A model generated the notes under the pieces. The model did not search any database and had not been told where the DNA came from. It worked only from the letters and a program-made list of their open reading frames with translations. Positions 8,348 through 17,238 of a stretch of DNA of 64,000 nucleotides are shown here, piece after piece. A program made the translations under genes and the position numbers. Every line of letters begins with the position of its first letter. The first letter of the stretch is position 1. The stretch is from Fusibacter paucivorans (lineage in GTDB: Bacteria > Bacillota > Clostridia > Peptostreptococcales > Acidaminobacteraceae), in contig NZ_JAHBCL010000008.1 in assembly GCF_018390735.1 (NCBI RefSeq), forward strand, positions 80,923-144,922, read 5' to 3'.

Positions 8348-9840
8348 GGCGCACGACGGTAATGCGTCAATTGTTCAAAGGCATAGGCGATAGCGATGAG
8401 TTCAGCTTCATCATAAGGCCTGCCTAAAAATTCAACGCCGATTGGAACGCCAATTGGTGCTTCTAAAGAAGGTGAAGAAAAACCTGCGGGGACAGTGACG
8501 GCAGGAAATCCGGAAATAGCACTCAAAACACCATTGCGATCCAGTTGACGTTCACCGACTTTACAGACGAGCCTTTGCTGATGGGGATAGACGAGTGCAT
8601 CCAGTTTTAGCCGATCAAAAAGAGCCGTGAGCGATAAACGCAGCGCCTCTGATGTTGCTTTTCGTCGTGCAAAAGCTGCGGAATGCTGGTCGTAGCGAAG
8701 CGCTTCTTTAAGATGTGACTCTATATTGGGATGATATAGTTTCTTCTCAATAATTTCCGATAAGCTTTGAACGGTAGTGGCATCGCAATGTGCCTTTAAA
8801 AATGAATTGAGATCATCTTTGAATGCATAGAGATGAAGACTTACATTTTCAACAAGCCAATGAGCGTCAAACGGCATGGTGATTTCATTGTTCGTCGAAA
8901 GCTCATTTGAATGCACATCAACGGTTGATGCTGCCGACAATGAAGTGACGTCAATGCAAGTAACGCCGTTTATTTTTAGTAGTTCTAAGACAGATGCCAT
9001 TTGAGCGTTGACGGCATCATGAATGGGTGCAGTCCCCCAAAAAGGTGTTAGAATGCCTATGCGTTTCCCGCTGAGACTAGCATGATGGATGGCGTTTTGG
9101 TAGACGGAAACACGCGACTGCATTCCACGAAAATCATCGGCGTTTCCGGCGATAATTGCCAATGTAACGGCGGCATCTGTGACTGTCCTGCAAATGGGAC
9201 CGGCTGTATCCTGACAGCGTGCATAAGGAACAATACCTGCGTCATTGATAAGGCCGTGCGTTGGTCGAATGCCTACCAGCGCATTTGCGGAGGCGGGAGA
9301 TCGGACAGAATTTACAGTATCCGTGCCAATGCCTAAGACGGCAAAATTAGAGGCAATCGCGGCGCCTGTTCCACCAGATGAACCGCCCGGTGTTCGGGAA
9401 AAGTCATAGGGATTATATGTTTGGCCTTTGATTGAACTGATGGTTTCACCCCATATTGCGAATTCGTGAAGATTGGTCTTGCCGAGTATAATGGCACCGG
9501 CACGCCGCAGTGCACGAATCAGTGGCGCATCTTCAGCAGGACGATAATTCTGAAGTGCGATAGAGCCGGCAGTTGTTGGCATACCGGCGGTTTCAATATT
9601 ATCCTTAACGAGGACGGGAATGCCCATTAAAGGCGCTGTGATACCATTTTGACGTATTTTGGCATCACAGGCATCTGCTTCGGCAAGCGCCTGAGGGTTG
9701 ATGGTGATGATGCTGTTAATAATGGCGTCATATTTGTCAATGCGATTAAGATACCACTGGATCAATGTACGGCAAGTGCAGAGACCGTCTTGGTAAGCGT
9801 TATGTATACGATCAATGGTTGCTTCTTCAAAAGAATGCAT
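8332..9840 (-). CDS. Amidase (amidase-signature family)
   Basis: A 502-residue amidase-signature hydrolase that cleaves an amide to acid and ammonia. The Ser-cisSer-Lys triad is visible: Lys79 in VLVKDNIE, Ser154 in PGGSSGGTG and nucleophile Ser178 in GTDTVNSVRSPAS. No GatB or GatC neighbour is present, so it is more likely a catabolic amidase than the tRNA amidotransferase subunit. AAAGGAGGT just upstream supports the start. It is transcribed alone and convergently to the orphan PrpR_N gene, with the sigma-54 activator at 10069 divergent from it. The substrate is unknown. Confidence 0.9.
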   Translation of the reverse strand: MHSFEEATIDRIHNAYQDGLCTCRTLIQWYLNRIDKYDAIINSIITINPQALAEADACDAKIRQNGITAPLMGIPVLVKDNIETAGMPTTAGSIALQNYRPAEDAPLIRALRRAGAIILGKTNLHEFAIWGETISSIKGQTYNPYDFSRTPGGSSGGTGAAIASNFAVLGIGTDTVNSVRSPASANALVGIRPTHGLINDAGIVPYARCQDTAGPICRTVTDAAVTLAIIAGNADDFRGMQSRVSVYQNAIHHASLSGKRIGILTPFWGTAPIHDAVNAQMASVLELLKINGVTCIDVTSLSAASTVDVHSNELSTNNEITMPFDAHWLVENVSLHLYAFKDDLNSFLKAHCDATTVQSLSEIIEKKLYHPNIESHLKEALRYDQHSAAFARRKATSEALRLSLTALFDRLKLDALVYPHQQRLVCKVGERQLDRNGVLSAISGFPAVTVPAGFSSPSLEAPIGVPIGVEFLGRPYDEAELIAIAYAFEQLTHYRRAPQEAK

Positions 9841-10068
9841 TGATTACCTCCTTTCATATTTTTATCTTATAGGATCAATACCGACAATGCAATGACTGTC
9901 TTTTCAAGGGCCAACATGGTATAATGACAAAAATGACCACGCTTTGAATAATATGCGAACACAGCTATAATCATACTGGATGAGGACATTGAGCTTCGAT
10001 GAGGCATACCAATGTATCTCAGATGATGCGTGATGTGGATGAAATAATCATGAAAGCGAGGCACGCGT

Positions 10069-11514
10069 ATGATGTACAGTGTGCGGCCACTGATAGAAAA
10101 GTATATCAATATTGAACCGGAAGCATACCTCGATATCGTTATTGAGCATTCTTATGATGGCATTTTTATTACCGATGGTGATGCCAATACGTTGACGATC
10201 AACGAAGCTTATGAGCGTATCACTGGTCTTTCCAGAAGTGAGATGCTAAATAGGAATATGCGCGATCTCGTTGCAGAAGGGTATATTTCTGAATCGGGGT
10301 CACTCAAAGCTATTGAAGCAAAACAAACCATATCGCTGAGCCAAACTTTTCGTACTGGCAAGAAGGCGCTGATTACCAGTAAGCCCGTTATGAATGAAAC
10401 GGGTGATGTTATCGTCGTCATAACAAATGTCAGGGATATTACCGAATTGACAGAGGTCAAAGATCGCCTAGAAATGCAGGAACGATTGGCAGAAAAGTAT
10501 TTGGCAGAAGCTGATGCACTTAAAAAGCAGCTGCTGGATACCTCTGATCTGATCGTCGAAGACAAAAAGATGATTGATGTGCTCTATACGGCGCAAAAAG
10601 TGGCCATGACGGATTTTACGGTGATGATTACCGGCGAAAGCGGTGTTGGCAAGGAAGTGTTGGCAAAGTTTCTGCATAACAACAGCCATCGAAGTGACGG
10701 TAATTTTATTAAAGTCAATTGTGGCGCCATTCCAGAAAACCTCATTGAATCAGAACTCTTCGGCTATGAAGGCGGCGCTTTTACAGGTGCCAGCACTGGC
10801 GGCAAACCAGGTCTTTTTGAAATTGCACACGGCGGGACGATTTTTTTGGATGAAATTGGCGAACTGCCTTATAATATGCAGGTTAAACTGCTAAGAGTGC
10901 TCCAAGAAGGCGAATTCACGAGAGTCGGCGGTGTTCTCCCTAAAAAGACGGATATACGCGTTGTGGCTGCAACGCATCGCAATCTTGAACAAATGGTGCA
11001 GTCGCATGTATTTCGAGAGGATTTGTATTATCGCCTCAATGTTATTCCGATTCTCGTACCGCCGCTTAGGGAACGACCAGAGGATATTCTGGCGCTGATC
11101 CGCTATTTTCTTGAAGCGATCAATACGAAGTATCACTGGCAGAAACGGTTTGGACGTGATGCATTGGATGCGATGCATGACTATTACTGGCCGGGGAATA
11201 TTAGAGAATTAAAGAATGTCGTGGAACGCGTCGTTGCCATGAGTCGGGATGATGTGATTGCCTGTGATGATTTGCCCAATAAAATTGTCACGGCTAATCG
11301 CGAAAATGTCATGCGTTATTTAACCGATATCGTACCATTGGAAGAAGCCGTCATCGGCGTTGAAGAAGCATTGCTGTCGAAGGCGTTTGAAAAGTACGGC
11401 AATGTGAGAGGTGCTGCAAAAGCGCTGGGGATTGATGCGTCAACATTTGTTCGCAAACGTCAGCGCATTCAAAAATATCGGGCGACATCCGAAGGGGAGA
11501 AGGCCAGTCGTTAA
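10069..11514 (+). CDS. Sigma-54-dependent activator (PAS, AAA+, Fis-type HTH)
   Basis: The 481-residue protein begins with a PAS sensor domain (about 20-125), a coiled-coil linker (about 130-165), then the AAA+ domain with Walker A GESGVGKE, intact GAFTGA loop, Walker B GGTIFLDEIGE and the ETER-type arginine region, and ends in a Fis-like helix-turn-helix (GNVRGAAKALGIDASTF). It opens sigma-54 promoters by ATP hydrolysis. GCGAGG lies upstream of the ATG pair at 10069/10072. A consensus -24/-12 promoter and two TGCA-N4-TGCA inverted repeats follow, ahead of the dehydratase gene, its presumed target. The signal bound by the PAS domain is unknown. Confidence 0.93.
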   Translation: MMYSVRPLIEKYINIEPEAYLDIVIEHSYDGIFITDGDANTLTINEAYERITGLSRSEMLNRNMRDLVAEGYISESGSLKAIEAKQTISLSQTFRTGKKALITSKPVMNETGDVIVVITNVRDITELTEVKDRLEMQERLAEKYLAEADALKKQLLDTSDLIVEDKKMIDVLYTAQKVAMTDFTVMITGESGVGKEVLAKFLHNNSHRSDGNFIKVNCGAIPENLIESELFGYEGGAFTGASTGGKPGLFEIAHGGTIFLDEIGELPYNMQVKLLRVLQEGEFTRVGGVLPKKTDIRVVAATHRNLEQMVQSHVFREDLYYRLNVIPILVPPLRERPEDILALIRYFLEAINTKYHWQKRFGRDALDAMHDYYWPGNIRELKNVVERVVAMSRDDVIACDDLPNKIVTANRENVMRYLTDIVPLEEAVIGVEEALLSKAFEKYGNVRGAAKALGIDASTFVRKRQRIQKYRATSEGEKASR

Positions 11515-11532
11515 GATGACTAACAAACGCTT

Positions 11533-11548
11533 GGTGCAATAATGCACC
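11533..11548. promoter_or_regulatory. Candidate activator site 1 (distal UAS)
   Basis: GGTGCA and TGCACC separated by four bases, about 175 bases upstream of the -24 element. It shares the core TGCA-N4-TGCA with site 2. Confidence 0.5.
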
Positions 11549-11631
11549 GATGTTTCGTGTTTGCAACAATACTTGAGTTGACTTGTTTTAAAGGAAAAAG
11601 TTCATATGGATAAATTGAAAATCAAATTTTG

Positions 11632-11645
11632 TTGCATAAGTGCAA
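11632..11645. promoter_or_regulatory. Candidate activator site 2 (proximal UAS)
   Basis: TTGCATAAGTGCAA: five-base arms around a four-base spacer, about 78 bases upstream of the -24 element, a usual distance for an enhancer site. Confidence 0.5.
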
Positions 11646-11722
11646 TCGAATTTGATTTTTTATATTTTTGAAGAAACGCTTAAAAGGAACTTATTTGAAG
11701 GGCTAATAGTGTTTGATAGTTT

Positions 11723-11738
11723 TGGCACGTGAATTGCA
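11723..11738 (+). promoter_or_regulatory. Sigma-54 (-24/-12) promoter of the dehydratase gene
   Basis: TGGCACGTGAATTGCA matches the consensus TGGCAYRNNNNTTGCW at every fixed position, with the GG and GC ten bases apart. Transcription would start near 11750, about 50 bases before the ATG. Confidence 0.93.
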
Positions 11739-11800
11739 TTAAAATTAAGCAGACAGAAGAAAGATTCAAATGTTTTCAGGATAAGTATAAGGAGGCCGTT

Positions 11801-13255
11801 ATGGCAATTAAAACAAAGGAAGATTACATTGAAAGCTTAAGAAAGCTCAACACGAAGGTTTATATGTTTGGCGAGCTGGTTGAGAATCCAGTTGACCATC
11901 CGATTATCAGACCGTCGATCAACTCGGTGGCTATGACTTATGAGCTGGCAAATAACCCGGAATACGAGGATTTAATGACCGTAACGTCGCACTTGACGGG
12001 TGAAAAAATCAATCGTTTTTGCCATATTCACCAGAGTACCGAAGACCTTGTTAAAAAAGTGAAGATGCAGCGCCTCTTAGGACAGAAGACCGGTGCTTGT
12101 TTTCAAAGATGTGTTGGCATGGATGCGTTTAATGCCATCTACAGTACAACTTTTGAAGTCGATGAAAAATATGGTACAAAGTATCATGAACAGTTTAAAG
12201 CCTATATGAAAATGGTACAGGAGAACGATTGGACGGTTGATGGTGCGATGACAGATCCTAAAGGTGATCGGAGTTTATCGCCGAGCAAACAGGAAGATCC
12301 CGATTTGTTTATGCATGTTGTGGAGAGACGTCCTGATGGGATCGTCGTACGCGGTGCAAAAGCACATCAGACTGGATGCATCAACTCGCATGAGCATTTG
12401 ATTATGCCGACGATTGCCATGGGGCCGGAAGACAAAGACTATGCGATTTCTTTTGCCGTTCCGACTGATACGGAAGGCGTTTTCATGATTTACGGCAGAC
12501 AGTCATGCGATACGCGAAAACTCGAAGAAAATGCTTCACTGGATCTCGGGAACAGTGAGTTTGGGGGTCAGGAAGCACTCGTGGTATTCAACGATGTATT
12601 TGTACCAAATGATCGTATATTCTTAAATGGTGAGACCGATTTTGCTGGAATGCTGGTTGAAAGGTTTGCCGGTTATCACAGACAGAGTTACGGCGGCTGC
12701 AAGGTCGGGGTGGGCGATGTGCTCATTGGCGCGGCAGCTGTTGCGGCAGAATTTAATGGCGTACCAAAAGCTTCACATATTAAAGATAAACTTATTGAAA
12801 TGATCCATCTAAATGAAACCCTTTACTGCAGCGGCATTGCCTGTTCATCAGAGGGGTATCCAACGGCATCGGGGAATTACCAGATTGACTTGCTGCTGGC
12901 AAATGTCTGTAAACAGAATGTTACGCGTTTTCCATATGAGATTACACGCCTTGCGGAAGATATTGCCGGGGGGCTTATGGTGACCATGCCATCTGAAAAA
13001 GATTTCAATGCGCCGGAGATCGGAGACATCTGTAAAAAATACTTTAAAGGCGTTGCCAGTGTTCCGACGATGGACCGTATGAAAATACTGAGACTGGTTG
13101 AAAATTTAACACTTGGTACAGCAGCGGTGGGATATCGTACAGAATCGCTCCACGGTGCGGGATCACCTCAAGCACAGCGTGTGATGATTTGGCGACAAGG
13201 CAATATCGAGCATAAAAAAGCATTGGCTAAAAAAATTGCGAAAGTTGAATCGTAA
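11801..13255 (+). CDS. abfD: 4-hydroxybutyryl-CoA dehydratase / vinylacetyl-CoA isomerase
   Basis: This enzyme dehydrates 4-hydroxybutyryl-CoA to crotonyl-CoA by a radical mechanism using FAD and an oxygen-sensitive [4Fe-4S] cluster. The 484 residues follow the clostridial AbfD sequence closely from the RKLNTKVYMFGE start to the C-terminus. The cluster ligands are in place: Cys100 and Cys104 (CFQRC), His293 and Cys300 (GYHRQSYGGC), each one position after the known 99/103/292/299. AAGGAGG ending at 11795 fixes the start at 11801 rather than the upstream ATG at 11729. It is a single-gene unit behind a sigma-54 promoter; no CoA-transferase or dehydrogenase adjoins it. Confidence 0.95.
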   Translation: MAIKTKEDYIESLRKLNTKVYMFGELVENPVDHPIIRPSINSVAMTYELANNPEYEDLMTVTSHLTGEKINRFCHIHQSTEDLVKKVKMQRLLGQKTGACFQRCVGMDAFNAIYSTTFEVDEKYGTKYHEQFKAYMKMVQENDWTVDGAMTDPKGDRSLSPSKQEDPDLFMHVVERRPDGIVVRGAKAHQTGCINSHEHLIMPTIAMGPEDKDYAISFAVPTDTEGVFMIYGRQSCDTRKLEENASLDLGNSEFGGQEALVVFNDVFVPNDRIFLNGETDFAGMLVERFAGYHRQSYGGCKVGVGDVLIGAAAVAAEFNGVPKASHIKDKLIEMIHLNETLYCSGIACSSEGYPTASGNYQIDLLLANVCKQNVTRFPYEITRLAEDIAGGLMVTMPSEKDFNAPEIGDICKKYFKGVASVPTMDRMKILRLVENLTLGTAAVGYRTESLHGAGSPQAQRVMIWRQGNIEHKKALAKKIAKVES

Positions 13256-13333
13256 ACGACAATATTTTCACTTGTAAAACTATGTTTTACAATGATTTTA
13301 CAAAAGGTTGCAGCGCCGTGCGATGTGCTAAAA

Positions 13334-13363
13334 TTGACATAAGTATACAAATCATGGTATAAT
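13334..13363 (+). promoter_or_regulatory. Strong sigma-70 promoter in a gene-free stretch
   Basis: TTGACA (13334-13339), an 18-base spacer and TATAAT (13358-13363) are both perfect hexamers. The only terminator downstream before the transporter genes starts at 13614. Confidence 0.75.
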
Positions 13364-13369
13364 GTCCCA

Positions 13370-13658
13370 TACAATTAAATGTTGAAGTAAGGAATATGAG
13401 TAGTTTTGTCGTCGAGCAGGGATATGTTCTCGTGAATAGATCAATGTGAGGCGACATTGAGCGTCAAGTGCCTTTAACCACACAACAGGTGTATTATTGA
13501 CGAAAGTATGACTGAAAAAACAAGGTTTTAGAACTGGGGTCTGCACAGGCTCAAATGGGAATGTGCTATACTATCATATGGTGGTATAATGTGAGTCATT
13601 TACGGCGAAGCTTAGACACTCTAACTCTATTGAAAAATAGGGTTGGGGTGTCTTTTTA
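13370..13658 (+). ncRNA. Candidate small RNA or leader between promoter and terminator
   Basis: About 285 bases lie between a near-ideal promoter and an intrinsic terminator without a convincing gene. A 17-codon reading frame at 13396-13449 has a weak AAGGA upstream and could be a leader peptide. The stretch holds GTCAAGTGCCTTTA (13463-13476), repeated exactly at 13679-13692. I recognise no known riboswitch. The remainder to 13898 contains a second terminator and nothing else I can name. Confidence 0.4.
13614..13658 (+). terminator. Intrinsic terminator
   Basis: An imperfect but long stem beginning AGACAC and ending GTGTCT with loop GAAA, followed by TTTTT. Confidence 0.75.
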
Positions 13659-13792
13659 TTTAAATTAAAGACTTGAATGTCAAGTGCCTTTACGGATGGT
13701 CCAACCGTGAAAATATGAATGAGAAAATCTTATTAAAAATTGACCTCAGTGTACGGTATATCTTAAAACGAAAAAAACGCTAAGCTGACTGT

Positions 13793-13825
13793 GATTCACG
13801 TCGAATGGGCGACGCGAATCTTTTT
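13793..13825 (+). terminator. Terminator 70 bases ahead of the glycine betaine operon
   Basis: GATTCACGTCG (13793-13803) and CGACGCGAATC (13810-13820) pair with one mismatch around a six-base loop, followed by TTTTT. Its place just before an ABC operon suggests an attenuator. Confidence 0.7.
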
Positions 13826-13898
13826 GCATGTCAAGAATTGTTATTTGTCCCCATATAAAAAATACAGTAAAAAATAATAGAAAATAAAGGAGGTATTT

Positions 13899-15095
13899 AT
13901 GGCGAAAGTCACAGTAAAGTCGCTTTATAAAATTTATGGACCAAGACCTCAAAAGGCACTTCCGCTCGTAAAACAGGGTATATCAAAAGATGAACTTCTG
14001 AAAAAGACGGGAAATGGTATTGGCATAAACGACGCTAGTTTTGATGTACAAGAAGGTGAGATCTTTGTCGTCATGGGATTATCAGGCAGTGGTAAATCGA
14101 CGCTGATCAGGTGTCTTAATCGATTAATCGAACCGACTGCCGGTGAAATTCACATTGATGGTCAAAATATTGTTGGATGTTCCGACGATGTTTTGCTGCA
14201 AGTCAGACGCAAGAAAGTGGCAATGGTGTTTCAGCATTTTGCGCTCTTTCCACATCGAACAGTAGCAGAGAATGTCGCTTATGGACTTGAAGTTCAAAAA
14301 GTGCCGCCAGAAGAAAGAATTAAAAAAGCATATGAGGCACTTGAAATGGTGGGACTGAGCGGCTACGAAGAATCTTTTCCAAGTGAACTCAGCGGCGGTA
14401 TGCAACAGCGTGTAGGTCTTGCAAGAGCTTTGGCGACAGAAGCGGATATCTTATTGATGGATGAAGCATTTAGTGCGTTGGACCCGCTTATCCGGACAGA
14501 AATGCAGGATGAACTCATTGCACTTCAAGAACGAATGAAAAAGACAATCATTTTTATTACCCATGATTTAGATGAGGCGCTTAAAATCGGTGATCGCATT
14601 GCAATTATGAAAGAAGGCGTCGTCGTCCAAATCGGAACGCCGGAAGAAATTCTAGATCATCCAGCAGATGATTATGTTCGAGCATTTATCAAAGATGTCA
14701 ATCGTGCAAAAGTGCTGACTGCCTCTGCCGTCATGAAAAAACCCGATGGTGTCGTTACGCTCAAAGACGGTATTCGCGTCGCCATGCGGAAAATGGAAGA
14801 AGTGGGGATATCCAGTATCTTTGTCGTTGACAAGGCCCGAATTTTGCAGGGGATTGTTACCATTGATGATGCTATTGATGCACTGAAGCGCGGCGAGACA
14901 TCATTGCAGGCTATTATAAATAATGATATTGAAACCACAGATGGCGATACGCCGCTGCTTGATCTCATGCCGATAGCGATCAAAACGAAATACCCGATTG
15001 CAGTCATTAACGATTCGAATAAACTCTTGGGCATTATTGTCAGGGTATCAGTACTCGCTGGTATTTTAGGAGAGGAGGCTGAAAGTAATGATTAG
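13899..15095 (+). CDS. Glycine betaine/proline ABC transporter ATPase
   Basis: The 398-residue ATPase energises uptake of glycine betaine or related compatible solutes (OpuAA/ProV family). It shows the long N-terminal extension of that family, Walker A GLSGSGKST (60-68), signature LSGGMQQR, Walker B ILLMDEAFSALDP, and a tandem CBS pair from about 275 to 395; in OpuA-type systems the CBS pair senses ionic strength. AAAGGAGG stands just before the ATG. Its end overlaps the permease start by eight bases. A terminator-like hairpin 70 bases upstream may control the operon. Confidence 0.95.
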   Translation: MAKVTVKSLYKIYGPRPQKALPLVKQGISKDELLKKTGNGIGINDASFDVQEGEIFVVMGLSGSGKSTLIRCLNRLIEPTAGEIHIDGQNIVGCSDDVLLQVRRKKVAMVFQHFALFPHRTVAENVAYGLEVQKVPPEERIKKAYEALEMVGLSGYEESFPSELSGGMQQRVGLARALATEADILLMDEAFSALDPLIRTEMQDELIALQERMKKTIIFITHDLDEALKIGDRIAIMKEGVVVQIGTPEEILDHPADDYVRAFIKDVNRAKVLTASAVMKKPDGVVTLKDGIRVAMRKMEEVGISSIFVVDKARILQGIVTIDDAIDALKRGETSLQAIINNDIETTDGDTPLLDLMPIAIKTKYPIAVINDSNKLLGIIVRVSVLAGILGEEAESND

Positions 15096-15927
15096 ACTGC
15101 CATTAGGTGAATATTTTGAAGCATTTATTGATTTGTTAAAAGATAATTTTGATCCATTCTTTAAGGGCATGAAAAAAGGTGTGCTCTCAATTATTGATCA
15201 CATTGAGGATTTCTTGCATTTTATACCGTGGTGGCTGTTGATTATTCTGGTAGCTATATTGGCATGGCGATTATCAGGTAAGAAACTAGGCATTCTGTCT
15301 GCAATTGGACTTTACATTATCTACTCGATCGATCTCTGGTCTGAAATGATTGATACGCTGTCACTGGTGTTTAGTGCGACGTTTTTGGCGCTGGTCATCG
15401 GCATCCCACTTGGTATTTGGATGGCGAAAAAGGATATGGTCGAGCGCATTGTTAAGCCAATCCTCGATTTCATGCAGACGATGCCTGCGTTTGTCTATTT
15501 GATTCCCTCCGTTATATTCTTTGGACTCGGGAAGATGCCAGGCGCTATTGCGACGATTATTTTTGCAATGCCGCCGGTGGTGCGCTTGACCAATTTAGGA
15601 ATCCGCCAAGTACCGGAAGATGTTGTGGAAGCGGCAACCTCGTTTGGTTCCACTTCAGGTCAGATGCTTTTAAAAGTACAGATACCACTAGCGATGCCGA
15701 CGATACTTGCTGGTGTCAATCAAACCATAATGCTCTCACTTTCAATGGTCGTTATATCGGCTATGATTGGTGCCAGAGGGCTTGGTGAAGTCGTCTTAAG
15801 CGGTGTCACGCAAATGCAGATCGGCGATGGTTTTGAAGGCGGGATTGCCGTTGTTATACTCGCCATCGTACTTGACCGTATTACACAAGCTGTTGGAACG
15901 CGAACGAACGCTAAAAAAACGTCATAA
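15088..15927 (+). CDS. Glycine betaine ABC transporter permease
   Basis: This 279-residue permease of the OpuAB/ProW type has an amphipathic N-terminal stretch, then about six or seven transmembrane helices. The coupling EAA-like loop is visible in PEDVVEAATSFGSTSGQMLLKVQIPLA-type sequence at about residues 175-200, with the usual GLGE near the end. It is translationally coupled to the ATPase. GAGGAGG at 15072-15078 serves as ribosome site. The substrate-binding lipoprotein is a separate gene after 126 bases. Confidence 0.95.
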   Translation: MIRLPLGEYFEAFIDLLKDNFDPFFKGMKKGVLSIIDHIEDFLHFIPWWLLIILVAILAWRLSGKKLGILSAIGLYIIYSIDLWSEMIDTLSLVFSATFLALVIGIPLGIWMAKKDMVERIVKPILDFMQTMPAFVYLIPSVIFFGLGKMPGAIATIIFAMPPVVRLTNLGIRQVPEDVVEAATSFGSTSGQMLLKVQIPLAMPTILAGVNQTIMLSLSMVVISAMIGARGLGEVVLSGVTQMQIGDGFEGGIAVVILAIVLDRITQAVGTRTNAKKTS

Positions 15928-16053
15928 GAAAGTGCTGGAACATGTAAAGTGTACTGCAAAGCCAGTTGACATGAGCGTTCAGCAACAAGCTTCATAAAAT
16001 TATCGGTAAATCACTTACCATAGATCAACCAACGTATTTAATAAGGAGGTAAC

Positions 16054-17007
16054 ATGAGAAAAGGAAATATGAAATGGGTAGCATTGATATTAACACTCTT
16101 ATTGAGTTTAATGATGCTGGCTGGCTGTTCAGAGACTGCACCAGAAACCAGTGGCAGCACTAGCGGCAGTGAATCCGAGGCGGCATCATCAGATGATCAG
16201 TCGACAGATGAAACACCTGATACTGAAAAGGGGACGGTAAAGCTCGTTTATGTTAACTGGTCTGAAGGCGTTGCGATGACTAATCTGGCAAAAGCCATTC
16301 TCGAAGACAAAATGGGATACACTGTTGAAATAACAATGGCCGATGTTGCACCGATCTTTACATCACTGGCCAATGGTGACCAAGATGCATTTATGGATGC
16401 ATGGCTCCCAACAACTCATGCAAGTTACATGGATGAATACGGTGATGATTTAGATGATTTGGGCAATAACTTTGAAGATGCCAAAATTGGCTTAGTCGTA
16501 CCATCTTACGTTGCCATTAATAGTCTTGATGAACTTAATGATGTTGCAGATGATTTTAATCATGAACTCATTGGGATTGATTCAGGCGCTGGTATTATGA
16601 AGGCGACTGATGCTGCTATTGAAGCTTACGGTTTGGATTACGAATTGATACCAGGTAGTGGTCCGGCGATGACAGCAGCACTTGCTACGGCGATTGAAGA
16701 TAACGAAGCAATTGCTGTAACAGGCTGGGCGCCACACTGGAAATTTGCACGATGGGATCTTAAATTCTTAGAAGATCCACAAGGTGTCTACGGTGGTTCG
16801 GAAAACATTCATACCATAACACGTAAAGGTTTTAGCGATGATATGCCGGATGTAGCTGCATTCTTGACGAATTTCTATATGGACGGTCAACAACTCGGTG
16901 ACTTAATGGGCGCCATTGCAGACAGTGATGATGATCCTGTCGATGTTGCAAGAGTTTGGATGGCAGACAATGAAGAACTTATAAATTCGTGGATTCCTGC
17001 AGAATAA
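16054..17007 (+). CDS. Glycine betaine-binding lipoprotein
   Basis: A 317-residue binding protein of the OpuAC/ProX family. The N-terminus is a lipoprotein signal (lipobox LAGC, Cys25), followed by a Ser/Thr/Glu-rich linker to about residue 65. The mature part has Trp residues in YVNWSEG, DAWLPTTH and TGWAPHWKF, the kind of aromatic box that holds the quaternary ammonium group. AAGGAGG precedes the ATG. It is the last gene of the three-gene osmolyte operon and is followed by a terminator. Confidence 0.95.
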   Translation: MRKGNMKWVALILTLLLSLMMLAGCSETAPETSGSTSGSESEAASSDDQSTDETPDTEKGTVKLVYVNWSEGVAMTNLAKAILEDKMGYTVEITMADVAPIFTSLANGDQDAFMDAWLPTTHASYMDEYGDDLDDLGNNFEDAKIGLVVPSYVAINSLDELNDVADDFNHELIGIDSGAGIMKATDAAIEAYGLDYELIPGSGPAMTAALATAIEDNEAIAVTGWAPHWKFARWDLKFLEDPQGVYGGSENIHTITRKGFSDDMPDVAAFLTNFYMDGQQLGDLMGAIADSDDDPVDVARVWMADNEELINSWIPAE

Positions 17008-17043
17008 CCAGCGACGAGAGAATATAATCAAAAAAAATAAAAC

Positions 17044-17093
17044 AGCAATTCGTCATTGAATGATAGCATTCTTTGTCGGATTGCTTTTTTTTT
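17044..17093 (+). terminator. Intrinsic terminator of the osmolyte operon
   Basis: AGCAATTCG (17044-17052) pairs with CGGATTGCT (17077-17085) with one wobble; a run of nine T follows. Confidence 0.75.
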
Positions 17094-17238
17094 GCAGAAA
17101 ATGGGATTAAAAATATTTTTTTAACGCCAAGACAAGTTAAATGCTATGTTTTAATGTATGACTATTCGTACAATGATGTTGTAGTGAAGCGGTTTTAGTG
17201 TTACGCTAGGTTCAAATAGCATGATGGGAGGTTAACAA

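Noticed and set aside
8332..9840. Calling the amidase GatA
   Set aside because: No gatB or gatC next to it, and the active-site segment GTDTVNSVRSPAS is of the catabolic amidase type.
13396..13449. 17-codon ORF with weak AAGGA upstream
   Set aside because: Too short to judge; kept only as a remark in the small-RNA feature. Composition gives no sign of a regulatory peptide.
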